The position numbers and the translations under genes are program-made. DNA of 64,000 nt, from assembly GCF_016906535.1 (NCBI RefSeq), contig NC_057383.1, forward strand, positions 248,001-312,000. The letters are read 5' to 3'. The DNA is from Rhizoctonia solani. Its lineage: Eukaryota; Basidiomycota; Agaricomycetes; Cantharellales; Ceratobasidiaceae. Position 1 is the first letter of the stretch; every line of letters starts with the position of its first letter. Below, piece by piece: positions 44,129 to 52,741 of the stretch. The notes beneath the pieces were generated by a model that had not been told where the DNA came from, searched no databases, and saw nothing but the letters and a program-made list of their open reading frames with translations.

Positions 44129-47100
44129 TTAAGGGCCTTGGCAGCGTTGAGGGCCTTCTTTTTCATTTCCTTTTCGTATTTTTCCAAAATTTTTTTTGGC
44201 GTTTTTCAAGTTTTCTTGGGGCTCCCATGTGTTTTCCTTGGACCCATAACCCTTCCATTTGACCCGGAAGAACCATTTTCCATCCCTTTCTTTGGCATCA
44301 GTGATCCCTTCTACCTCATATTCCTCTTCTCCGTCCACGGTGACTGGTGGTGGACGGTTTTCAAAGGTACGCTTATTGTCCCTTTTGACCTTGGATAGGA
44401 GTCCAATGTAGAATACGTTGTGAATGCGCATTGTTGGGGGAAGTTCTAGCCGGTAGGCACGGTCGGAGATCTTCTCGGTAACCTTGAACGGTCCCAAGCG
44501 TTGTTCTGTTAGCTTGGGACTCAGGGTTTTGAGGTTGACATTCTTGGCGTCAAGCCAAGCTTCCTCTCCAATTTCAAATTCCGTTGGGCTTCCGCTTTCC
44601 CCGGCTGTCATCCGTTGCTTGGCTTGCCGGAGGGCTGATTCTACCTCCTTCCATTGTGCCTCCATTGTTTGGGCAAGTTCATCCGCTTCTGGGACATCCG
44701 TGGGTACGTTGGATGGGGTTAAGGTAGGTTCCCATCCGTATAAGGCCTTGAAAGGAGTTTTGCCTGTGCTACTGTGTACGGCATTATTGTACGCGAACTC
44801 CGCCATGGGGAGCCATTTAGTCCAGTCCTGTTGGTTGACACCTGAGTAGGCCCTTAGGAAGTGTTCAATGGAAGGGTTGACTTGTTCTGTCTGACCATCG
44901 CTCTGGGGGTGATACGCTGAGGAGAAGTGGGGGTCAATTCCTAGGCGTTTGTACAGTGCCTTCAGGAACTTGTTATTGAACACTCTTCCCCTATCTGAAA
45001 CTGTTTTCTCAGGCATGCCGTGCCTTTTCCATACGTGTTCCAGGAACAATTCTGCCAGTTCCGGTGCTTTTAGTTTCTTGGAGCATTTAACAAATATCCC
45101 ATACTTGGTGAAGCTATTGATGATGACCAGGATTGAATTGTGGTTTCCGTCCTTTGGCAAGTCCACAATCATGTTGTAAGAGACGTGTTGCCAGGGTCTA
45201 GTAGGGAGCTCTAGAGGCTGAGGTGGGATAGATGCGTACTTGGGCTTCCTGATCCGTTGACACGTTTCACAAGAGTCCACATGCCAATATGTGTCTGAAC
45301 GGATACCTGGCCAGTAGTAATTCCTTGATACCAATTCTAGAGTACGCTGTCTTCCTGGGTGTCCTGCCAAGGGGCTGTCGTGAAAAATGCGGAGTAGGTC
45401 CGTTCTTAGTGTTCCGACGTCCGGAACTACAATTTGCCCTTGGTAGAACAGCAGACTGGCCTCCATTTCATAATCCTTGAACGCGCGTTTGATGGAGGGG
45501 GGCGCTTTGGACTTGTTCTGTAAGAATTGGAGGATTTCCTCCAGGGACTCATCTTGATCCAGGGAAGCCTTGATTTGGCGTTGTAGCTCCTTTTCTGGTG
45601 TAACCAAGGCAACATTGGCGAATACGGGGTCTGGGATCATGGTTTGATCCGCGGGGGGAATATCGGCATGGTCTGATTGGCGTGACAGTGCATCTGGCTT
45701 CCCTGACTGTTTACTGGGTCTGTATACAATCTGGAAGTTATAGCCAGCCAGTAGTAGGTGCCATCGGGCATGGCGGCGATTGAAAGTGCAAGATTCCTTC
45801 CAGTATTCCAAGTTCCGGTGATCCGTGAAGACGGTGATTGGATGCAGGGTCCCTTCCAGAAAGATACGCCAGTATTCAAATGACCAAATGATGGCCAGGA
45901 GTTCCTTGTCGTGGGTATTGTAATTCTGTTCGGCGCCTTTGAAGGATTCTGACAGGAACCCTAGTGGGTGGAGACGCCCATCTTCCTGTCTTTGGCTTAG
46001 AATGGAACCCAGTGCTGCGCCTGAGGCATTGGTCTCAAGGAAGTACGGCTTGGTGGGGTTGGCGTGGCACAATACCGGTGCGTTGGTAATAGCATCCTTT
46101 AGATTTTGGAATGCTTCCTGCTCCCTTACTTCCCATTTCCAGGGTATGTCCTTCTTGACAAGGTTGTGCAACGGCCTGGCTATGTGGCTAAAGTTGGCGA
46201 CAAAGCAACAAAGGAAGTTGGCAAAGCCTAGGAACAACTGAACTTCCTTAACCTTAGTGGGTACCGGCCATTCTTGAACCGCCTGGATTTTGAGCTTATC
46301 CAGACTAAAACCCTTATCGGAGACAATGATCCCAAGATATTCCACAGAGGTGACGTGAAAGGTACATTTTGACGCCTTGCAGAATAGCTGGTTTTCCATT
46401 AACCGCTTTAGGACCTCATGAACGTGTTGCGTGTGTGATGCGTCATCCTTGGAGTAAATAAGGATATCATCAAGGTAAATGATGACGCATACATCGAGCA
46501 AGTCTTTGAATAACTTGTTCATAAAGTGTTGGAAAGCTGCGGGTGCGTTCGTCAGGCCAAAAGTCATGACCAGGGACTTGTAAAGGCCATACTTGGTGCG
46601 GAAGGCAGTTTTCCATTCGTCCTCTTCCCTAACACGGACGTTGTTGTAACCCCACCTTAGGTCTAGCTTAGTAAAGACCTTGGCGCCACGGAGCTGGGCC
46701 ATAAGGTCATCTGGTCGGGGTAGGGGATAGACGTTTTTCTTGGTCCGGTTATTCAAGCGGCGGTAGTCAACAACTAAACGGCAGGAACCATCCTTCTTGG
46801 GTACAAACATTACGGGAGAGCTGATGGAAGATTTGCTGGGGCGGATTTTGCCTGCCTTGAGTTTGTCCCTGAGCCAATCCCTCAGTGTAGCAGATTCGGC
46901 ATCAGTCATGCTATACAGTGGAGAGTTCAAGGGTCCTTCTTCCGTGAGTTTGATGGCAATATTGTAATGCCGATGAGGGGGAAGCTTATTGAATTCCTCC
47001 TCTCCAAATACTTTAGCGTATTGATGGTACTTTGAGGGGACTCCTTCAAGGGGGTTCTTGTCTGCTTCTTCCTCCTCGGCAATGGCCACTTGTTCCGGTG

Positions 47101-47551
47101 GAGTGTGGGGAAAGGTTAGGGTGCGTAAGTTCCAATCAATCTCTGGGTTGTGGGCGTCTAGCCATTTTAGTCCTAAGATGGCGGCATGAGATCCTGTATT
47201 GCAGATCAGGAACGTCTCGGTCATTTGTTTGCCATCATAGGTGAAGGTGAGGGCTGCCTTCTTCCAGATTTTGCCAGCCTGGGGGCTTGACCCATCAAGC
47301 ATAGTGACGGTACGGGGTGTAGGGAGATCAATGAGTGGTAGGCGGAGTAGTTCCGCGGTACGGGGGTGAAGGAAGGATGAGGTGGCACCTGAATCTATCA
47401 GGACTTCTAGTGATTCCGCTTTTTTCTCTGGTCTGATCGAAATGGTGAAGAGAGGTGACATTCTACTACTAGATATATTACAGATTTTGATACATGAGCC
47501 AGAGTCCTTGGGGTCCTTGCGCGCGGCAGCAGGTACCCTTAGTCTTTTCCC
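44129..47551 (-). CDS. C3 Pol polyprotein
   Basis: Open from the slip site (47545-47551) in the -1 frame to the stop at 44129; the first in-frame ATG is at 47461 (MSPLFTISIRPEKKAE). In order: protease VLIDSGATSSF (near 47390), RT CVIIYLDDILIY (near 46450-46480), RNase H LETNASGAALG (near 46010; Asn where Asp is usual), integrase zinc motif FHDSPLAGHPGRQRTLELVS (near 45350), then HVSYNMIVDLP (45173-45175 is AAC, Asn for the catalytic Asp), TVSDRGRVF and SDGQTEQVN, and chromodomain WFFRVKWKGYGSKENTWEP (about 44220-44280). The last 20 residues run in a different frame from C2 because of an A-run. TTAAGGGGGGG-type tract abuts the LTR. Confidence 0.92.
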   Translation of the reverse strand, partial: GKRLRVPAAARKDPKDSGSCIKICNISSSRMSPLFTISIRPEKKAESLEVLIDSGATSSFLHPRTAELLRLPLIDLPTPRTVTMLDGSSPQAGKIWKKAALTFTYDGKQMTETFLICNTGSHAAILGLKWLDAHNPEIDWNLRTLTFPHTPPEQVAIAEEEEADKNPLEGVPSKYHQYAKVFGEEEFNKLPPHRHYNIAIKLTEEGPLNSPLYSMTDAESATLRDWLRDKLKAGKIRPSKSSISSPVMFVPKKDGSCRLVVDYRRLNNRTKKNVYPLPRPDDLMAQLRGAKVFTKLDLRWGYNNVRVREEDEWKTAFRTKYGLYKSLVMTFGLTNAPAAFQHFMNKLFKDLLDVCVIIYLDDILIYSKDDASHTQHVHEVLKRLMENQLFCKASKCTFHVTSVEYLGIIVSDKGFSLDKLKIQAVQEWPVPTKVKEVQLFLGFANFLCCFVANFSHIARPLHNLVKKDIPWKWEVREQEAFQNLKDAITNAPVLCHANPTKPYFLETNASGAALGSILSQRQEDGRLHPLGFLSESFKGAEQNYNTHDKELLAIIWSFEYWRIFLEGTLHPITVFTDHRNLEYWKESCTFNRRHARWHLLLAGYNFQIVYRPSKQSGKPDALSRQSDHADIPPADQTMIPDPVFANVALVTPEKELQRQIKASLDQDESLEEILQFLQNKSKAPPSIKRAFKDYEMEASLLFYQGQIVVPDVGTLRTDLLRIFHDSPLAGHPGRQRTLELVSRNYYWPGIRSDTYWHVDSCETCQRIRKPKYASIPPQPLELPTRPWQHVSYNMIVDLPKDGNHNSILVIINSFTKYGIFVKCSKKLKAPELAELFLEHVWKRHGMPEKTVSDRGRVFNNKFLKALYKRLGIDPHFSSAYHPQSDGQTEQVNPSIEHFLRAYSGVNQQDWTKWLPMAEFAYNNAVHSSTGKTPFKALYGWEPTLTPSNVPTDVPEADELAQTMEAQWKEVESALRQAKQRMTAGESGSPTEFEIGEEAWLDAKNVNLKTLSPKLTEQRLGPFKVTEKISDRAYRLELPPTMRIHNVFYIGLLSKVKRDNKRTFENRPPPVTVDGEEEYEVEGITDAKERDGKWFFRVKWKGYGSKENTWEPQENLKNAKKNFGKIRKGNEKEGPQRCQGP

Positions 47552-48894
47552 AATTTGGGTCCAGATTCTTTGCCAACTTTGGCGGCTTCCTTTTTGACGC
47601 CTTCTTCCTTAGGCATGGCTTTCCAACCGGTGCGGCATTCCGCAAATTTGTGCCCTGTTTTTCCACATTTGATGCAAAGGCCTTCAGCCCTGCGGCGGTT
47701 TTGCTCCTCCTCGGAGACAAAGTTTGGATTGCTGGATAGGCGTCCTGGTCTGTTGGCCAATTGGCCGGTACTCGCCCCCCTATTGGGGGTGGAAGTAGAG
47801 ATACCAGTCTTATTACCCTTAGGCGGGTGGCTGGCACGCTCCTCTTGGAGGGCATTATTGATGACCAGAGCTGTATTCTGCAGCTCAAGGAGGGTGGTAG
47901 GGCGCCGCTCTCGGGTAGCAATGAGGCGGCTGACCTCCCAGTGGAGGCCACGTGCAAATTGCCCGCGAAGGGCGGCATCATTCCAGTCCAGGTCCATAGC
48001 AATGGTTCTGAACTTTGTAATATACTCAGCACAGGTGCCTGTCTGAGAGAGGTGGGTGATTTGCTGCTCAGCGGCTTGTGTAGCATCCGGGTTGCCAAAT
48101 GCAGCCAAGAACTCCGTCCTGAAGTCATCGACCAATTGGATCAGGGCCCTGTGGGACCCTAGTTGGTCAAGATGGGGGTGGGCCCAGGCTCCTGCCACGT
48201 CCTTCATATTCATCAGGAGGAATGACAGGACCTCCTGATTGGTTGGGAACATCCTTTGGTTCAGACGTACCCATGCCAACATCCGCGTGAGCCATTGGTG
48301 GGCTTTGTTCCCTATTTTCCCCGTATAGGCGTCAGGGTGGTCTACCTTGACAGGGGTTTGATAAGCGGCTACAGGGGCCGCTGGTTGTGGGATTTGAGGG
48401 GAACGGAGGCGGATAGGCAAAGGTGGAGGGGGAGTATAGACTCGCGGGGGAGCCCGGACGGGAGTTGGGTGCGCAAAGGCGGGGGGAGCTTTGGAGGGGG
48501 CGGCCCAGGCGACAAGGGGCGCACTAGGCGCTGGAAGAGTGTTGGTTTTGGGTAGGGGCCTGGGCGTGGCCTTGATTGCCGGAGGTTTCCGGTCTTCTGG
48601 TGTGTGGGGGTTTCCACCCCTAGCCTCAATGCGAGTGAGGGCTTGATCAACTGCGCCCATCCAGTCTTGGGCTTCCTTTGTTGCTTCTTTTGTTTCTTCG
48701 AGTTCCCGCTCAAGTCGGAGGATTTGATTTTGCAATCCCAGGATAAGGGAGATTGCTTGTCCAAGGGAGATTTCCCCGTAGACCTTGGGTTCAAGGCTTG
48801 ATGACTCAACGGCGGTTGCCGGAAGAGTGGGTCCCAGCTCTCCTTGATCAAGAGGGGACAAGGGACGAGCGGAGCTCCGGGAGCGGGTTGCCAT
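47539..48894 (-). CDS. C3 gag (capsid and CCHC zinc knuckle)
   Basis: ATG at 48892-48894 (MATRSRSSARPLSPLDQ) is chosen because the frame further upstream has no ATG and because the same MAT start is found in C2. N-terminal coiled region (LILGLQNQILRLERELEET), Pro-rich linker, gag capsid domain (HQWLTRMLAWVRLNQRMF to LHWEVSRLIAT), zinc knuckle CIKCGKTGHKFAEC (near 47650-47690). It ends LGKD with TAA at 47539-47541, overlapping pol. Confidence 0.92.
   Translation of the reverse strand: MATRSRSSARPLSPLDQGELGPTLPATAVESSSLEPKVYGEISLGQAISLILGLQNQILRLERELEETKEATKEAQDWMGAVDQALTRIEARGGNPHTPEDRKPPAIKATPRPLPKTNTLPAPSAPLVAWAAPSKAPPAFAHPTPVRAPPRVYTPPPPLPIRLRSPQIPQPAAPVAAYQTPVKVDHPDAYTGKIGNKAHQWLTRMLAWVRLNQRMFPTNQEVLSFLLMNMKDVAGAWAHPHLDQLGSHRALIQLVDDFRTEFLAAFGNPDATQAAEQQITHLSQTGTCAEYITKFRTIAMDLDWNDAALRGQFARGLHWEVSRLIATRERRPTTLLELQNTALVINNALQEERASHPPKGNKTGISTSTPNRGASTGQLANRPGRLSSNPNFVSEEEQNRRRAEGLCIKCGKTGHKFAECRTGWKAMPKEEGVKKEAAKVGKESGPKLGKD
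47545..47551 (-). promoter_or_regulatory. Putative -1 frameshift heptamer GGGAAAA (C3)
   Basis: Sense TTG GGA AAA GAC TAA in the gag frame; pol (KRLRVPAAARKD...) is open in the -1 frame. Confidence 0.7.
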
Positions 48895-49373
48895 TTCATG
48901 GGGATAAGAGCGGCCTTGGTGGGAAGCAGTGCGCTGGGAGGCGCGGGAGGAAGCGCGAGAGGGGGTGCGGGAAGTAATGATGGGCGATGTGGGGGGAGTG
49001 GTGCCTATATCAGGACTTATGGGTTGCTTTATTGTACTGGCGCTAAGAACTTGCGTCAACCGCCTAGCGTTGGACAGTCCCTATCAACCAATCAACTGCC
49101 GTGTACGGGCGTGATGTGGGACGGGTTTTCTGCAAGCGGGTGGATCTGCTGACTAGTTCCGCTGACAAAGGGTGCGGTGACCGTTGGTACGCGGATGATT
49201 AGAACCCGTCTGCCTTGTAGCAATTTGGTACTAGGTGGGACCAACGCTGGTTTGATTATTAACAGCAAAAGGCGAGTCCAATCACCTGATTTCCCTCGTG
49301 CTAGTACAGGGGGCCTTCTCGTTTGTTGGATCTGAGTGGGAGTGCTTGGTGGGCACGGTTTGCAACCAACTTA

Positions 49374-49386
49374 AGGTTGATTACCT
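49374..49386 (-). other. Self-complementary primer-binding site of C3
   Basis: Sense AGGTAATCAACCT, two bases after the 5' LTR. It pairs 12 of 13 with AGGTCGATTACCT in the same LTR (49637-49649), about 30 bp downstream in sense of the TATATAA box (49678-49684). The one mismatch is a TCGA/TTGA transition. Other family-C LTRs (for example near 32635 and 51010) have the fully complementary AGGTTGATTACCT. Confidence 0.7.
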
Positions 49387-49388
49387 AG

Positions 49389-49960
49389 TGTCCTAGACGT
49401 CCTTAGGGGTCGTCTAGGTAGCGGGCGCTTGTGGCCGTATAGAACTAAGTGAGAACCGCTTAAGGCGGTGAGGGGGCTACCTACAACGACTAACTATCTA
49501 AGTACAATGACCAAGGCCCTACCGGCGATGGCAAGCTATGTATCTACAATGGGGAAGTTGCTTAAGGCAACGAGTACAGGTGGGGGTCTCAGTAGTTGCT
49601 GGCCTAAGGCCTTGTACAGTTGGGAGATGCGACAAGAGGTAATCGACCTGGGTGTTACCATGGTTGGTTGGCCTCCTTATATATTACAGCGAGTGACTAA
49701 TTACAAATACGGAATATGCAAAACCTAATCCAATAAGAACCCTGCTCCGCAGTCAGCCTTACTCATGCATACGTGTCATAATGATGTCATCGGGTGGAGG
49801 TGGCTACGTGTGCTGAGATAAGCGCGGATGGGGACGTGGCTTGGCGCTTAGCGTGTAATATAAGCGCCGAGATCACGTGATTGAAAATATCGTCTGTTCA
49901 GCTTCGTTTAAAATCGAGAAAATTGGAATAAATTCCGTGGTATTGAGTGTGTCTACGACA
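49389..49960 (-). repeat. 5' LTR of C3
   Basis: 572 bp, TGTCCTAGAC...GTCTACGACA on the plus strand, followed by CAAGC. At the U5 end an 8-bp stem (CCTAGACG/CGTCTAGG) encloses an 11-base loop. Confidence 0.96.
49455..49571 (-). other. Pair of stem-loops with conserved CTTAA loop in the C3 LTR
   Basis: Sense hairpins ACCGC-CTTAA-GCGGT (49455-49469) and GTTGC-CTTAA-GCAAC (49557-49571) share the loop while the stems change on both arms. Similar hairpins recur in family-C and family-A LTRs throughout the window. Confidence 0.6.
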
Positions 49961-50493
49961 CAAGCAACTATCCTACAACAACAAGACTGCTTAAGGCAGC
50001 AACAAGCTATCTAAGTACAGTGTCAAAGCCACTTAAGGCAGTGTAGAGCTATCTAAGTAGTAACTAAGTAATTACTGGGCTGTATGGCCCTTGTACACTG
50101 AGTGGATGCAACAAGAGGTAATTGACCTGGGTGTTACCATGGTTGGTTGGCCTCCTTATATATTACACGGGTGAGCTATTTACAATTACATGATATGCAA
50201 AACCATAACCAATAAGAACCCTGTTCCACAGTTGGCCTTACTCATGCATACATGTCACTGATGTGTCATGATGACTTTATAGGTGGAGGTGGCTACATAT
50301 GCTTGACAAGCGCGGATGGGGACGTGGCCCAGCGCTTAGCGTGTTGATATAAGCGCCAAAGTCACGTGATTCAAAAAGTTGTCCATTCCTCTTTGTTTAA
50401 AATCAAGAAAATGGGAATAAATTCCCTGGTATCAAGTGTGTCTACAACACCACCCCTAGTGTGTACCCACCTTACAGTGGCATACAACACCAC

Positions 50494-51127
50494 TGTTGTG
50501 ACCCAACTATATGGTTGGTCACATGCTAGTGGCAGGCACTTAAGGCCATACTAAACAAGGTAAAGATCTTACTAAGGCTATACTACTGCTCACTACTGAC
50601 TAAGTTGTGTAAGGCAACAACTAACTATCTACTGGTAATGGGAAAGGGCCTTAGGCCAATGAGGAGTGATGAGTCTAGTTAAGGGGCTGTTGTAGACACA
50701 TTTGATACCACGGAATTTATTCCAAATTTCTCAAATTTGAACAAAGTTGAACGGACAACATTTTCAATCACGTGACTCTGGCGCTTATATCATAAGCAAA
50801 GCGCCGAGCCACGTCCCCATCTGCGCTTATTCATCCTACATAGCCACCTCCACCTATGACAACATCATGACACGTCAGTGACATGTATGCATGAGTAAGA
50901 CTAACTGCGGAGCGGGGTTCTTATTGGTTATGGAATTGCACATCATGTATTTGTAAATAGACTACCCCTGTAATATATAAGGAGGCCAACCAACCATGGT
51001 AACACCCAGGTTGATTACCTCTTGTTGCATCCCACATTGTACAAGGACCCTACAGTCCAGCAACCCTACTTAGCCACTAGTTCCACACCGCCTTAAGCGG
51101 CTTCATTGTTGTACTTAGATAGCTCAC
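50494..51127. repeat. Two adjoining LTR fragments (family A-like minus, family C plus)
   Basis: 50494-50687 resembles the right-hand third of a minus-strand family-A LTR (TGTTGTGACC...). 50688-51127 is the first 440 bp of a plus-strand family-C LTR (TGTTGTAGACAC...), cut at GATAGCTCAC where the 173-bp unit begins. The remaining 3' part of this LTR was not recognised beyond the unit. Confidence 0.7.
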
Positions 51128-51300
51128 TGTCCTGGACACGGTCACATGACCAGTACAAGTGGTTGCATGCTGGCCCAAGCCCAAATTTGGGGGGTAGCAG
51201 GTGTAATCATGGGTTGTCAGCAGAGGAATAATAGGGCTCTATGGCTTAGTGGTCAAGCTGGTTCAATTCCGGCTAGTTCTATTTTCCTCTGTTTATGACA
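51128..51300 (+). repeat. 173-bp TG...CA unit with tRNA-like core (copy 2)
   Basis: TGTCCTGGACACGG...TTTATGACA. A 13-bp stem with one bulge (CAGAGGAATAATAG at 51221 with CTATTTTCCTCTG ending 51291) encloses an A-box-like TGGCTTAGTGGT, a T-arm-like stem-loop GCTGG-TTCAATT-CCGGC (51257-51273) and a TTTT run. Flanks CTCAC and GTCAC match at four of five bases. The anticodon arm of a real tRNA is missing, so it is not a functional tRNA; a pol III-type non-autonomous unit is possible. Confidence 0.7.
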
Positions 51301-51980
51301 GTCACCTCCACATTGCCTTAAGCAACTCAACCATTAGTATAGCCTCACAGTAGATGATCCTTTGTATTATTTATGGCCATAAGTGCCTGCATGTTACACC
51401 TTCTTGAATTATACCATTGGATTTGGACAATTTTTCTAATATTTTTACTATTTCTTATGGACTCAATATCTTTTGTTTTTTGATCACATGATCTTGGCGC
51501 TTATTATGCCAAGATGCTGTACCAAGATGCTGTGCCAAGGGCGCTTAGGAGAAATCCATGCTTCTTTTTCACATGTAGTCTTCTTTTCACACACACACAG
51601 ACCACATGTAGTTAGTTCTCCTCTTTATATAAACAGCAGGAAAATTGCTTGGAGACCCCAAGTTGATTTTACATTGTCTTTCATCACAGACAGGTTCCAG
51701 TAGCCAGCTAAGTAGCTGCATCTTCAGAAGTATTGCACTCACCTCCTACTTGATTGACTTATCACTCCTGACCATCCTAAGGCACCTCCACACTGTCAGT
51801 AGTTAGTTAATTGTTTCCTTAAGCAACTTAGGTAGTAGTAGCAACAATAGTATAGCCTTAGTTAGTCACATGTCCTGTTTAGTATGGGCCTAAGCACCTG
51901 CCACTAGTGTGTGACCCACCTTACAGTGTGGTTACAACACTGCACTAGCAAGTAACCAACCTTACAGTAGGGTTACAACA
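51301..51980 (+). repeat. 3' end fragment of a family-A LTR, split by a solo LTR
   Basis: Pieces 51301-51391 and 51945-51980 join to the end of a plus-strand family-A LTR (...GTGCCTGCA | CTAGCAAGTAACC...GGTTACAACA). Its 5' part is not next to it. Confidence 0.65.
51392..51939 (+). repeat. Solo LTR, family A
   Basis: 548 bp, TGTTACACCT...GGTTACAACA, flanked by CTGCA (51387-51391 and 51940-51944). Confidence 0.93.
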
Positions 51981-52170
51981 CCTGATATGAACCCAATCAA
52001 GAACATATTGGCTCTATTGGATCATAATGTGAGGCAACAGGCAATTCTACCATGGGACCTTGCAGAATTATGGGTAGCAGTGAAGGAGGAGTGGGATAAG
52101 TTTAACAAGGACATTATTGAAGCCTTATATGCTTCTGTCCTAGATGTCTGTAAGGACGTCAAGGGCGCGG

Positions 52171-52730
52171 TGTCGTACACCACTGTAATGTGGGTACTTG
52201 CTAGTGGCGGGCGCTTAAGGCCGTAACTACTACAACACTGCTTATCTAATCTACTGTATCTAAGGCTATACTTCTGGTTGCGTAAGGCAACATTCTACTA
52301 TCTACTGGCAAAGGGGGCTTAGCCCAGGAGGTGTGGTGAGTGTAATAAGCGGGGTTAACTTCTGAACTACTGGGGGCCGGCTACTTAGCTGGCTGGGGAT
52401 GTTCCTCCTCAATGGTATGAGACAAGGTAAAATTGACTTGGGGTCTCCAAGCAATTTCCCTGCTGTATATATAGACAAAGCATACTATCTACATGGTCTG
52501 TGCGTGTGAGGGAAAGAAGTACAGAGGACAAATGAGAAGCGTGCTGCGGGCTGCGCAGAAGCGTGGATTTCTCCTAAGCGCCCTTGGCACGGCATCTTGG
52601 CGCGGCATCTCGGCATAATAAGCGCCGAGATCACGTGATCAAAAAAGTAAAGATAAAGAGTCCGTAAAAAATACTAAAAATAATAGAAAATTTGGGCGAT
52701 TCTGATGGTATAGATAAGGAGGTTATAACA
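52171..52730 (-). repeat. 3' LTR of A5
   Basis: 560 bp, TGTCGTACACC...GGTTATAACA. A C-run (polypurine tract in sense) starts at 52733. Confidence 0.94.
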
Positions 52731-52741
52731 TTGCCCCCCCC

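Larger units (their letters stand above)
43546..49960 (-). mobile_element. Element C3: complete Ty3/gypsy chromodomain retrotransposon
   Basis: Two 572-bp LTRs, intact gag and pol frames, target duplication CAAGC. It lies inside the 5' LTR of C2, a member of the same family, and in the same orientation. It is the only element here with both long frames open, but the first catalytic Asp of its integrase is changed, so self-mobilisation is doubtful. Confidence 0.96.
36409..50449 (-). mobile_element. Element C2: Ty3/gypsy chromodomain retrotransposon, old and interrupted
   Basis: LTRs are 36409-36999 (591 bp) and 43439-43545 plus 49966-50449 (591 bp). The coding region is broken by solo LTRs at 40659-41250 and 41814-42396, and element C3 sits in the 5' LTR. 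Direct repeats at the outer ends start with CCACC and extend over 22 bp (36387-36408 and 50450-50471). Nonsense codons and frameshifts make it inactive. Confidence 0.92.
43439..50449 (-). repeat. 5' LTR of C2, split by element C3
   Basis: Pieces 43439-43545 and 49966-50449 join to 591 bp, equal to the 3' LTR. The break carries C3's target duplication CAAGC on both sides (43541-43545 and 49961-49965). Confidence 0.94.
35857..50489 (+). repeat. Solo LTR, family A, split by element C2
   Basis: TGTTACACCC at 35857 to GCATACAACA at 50489, flanked by CCACT (35852-35856 and 50490-50494). Its own sequence is 35857-36408 and 50472-50489. C2 with all its nested insertions lies between. Confidence 0.88.

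Noticed and set aside
51230..51291. tRNA gene
   Set aside because: A- and B-box words are only 18 bases apart start to start and there is no anticodon arm; the acceptor-like stem has 13 bp with a bulge.
51987..52226. A 79-residue gene
   Set aside because: Only the first 50 or so residues are coding (Tc1-type); the rest reads into family-C and family-A LTRs.
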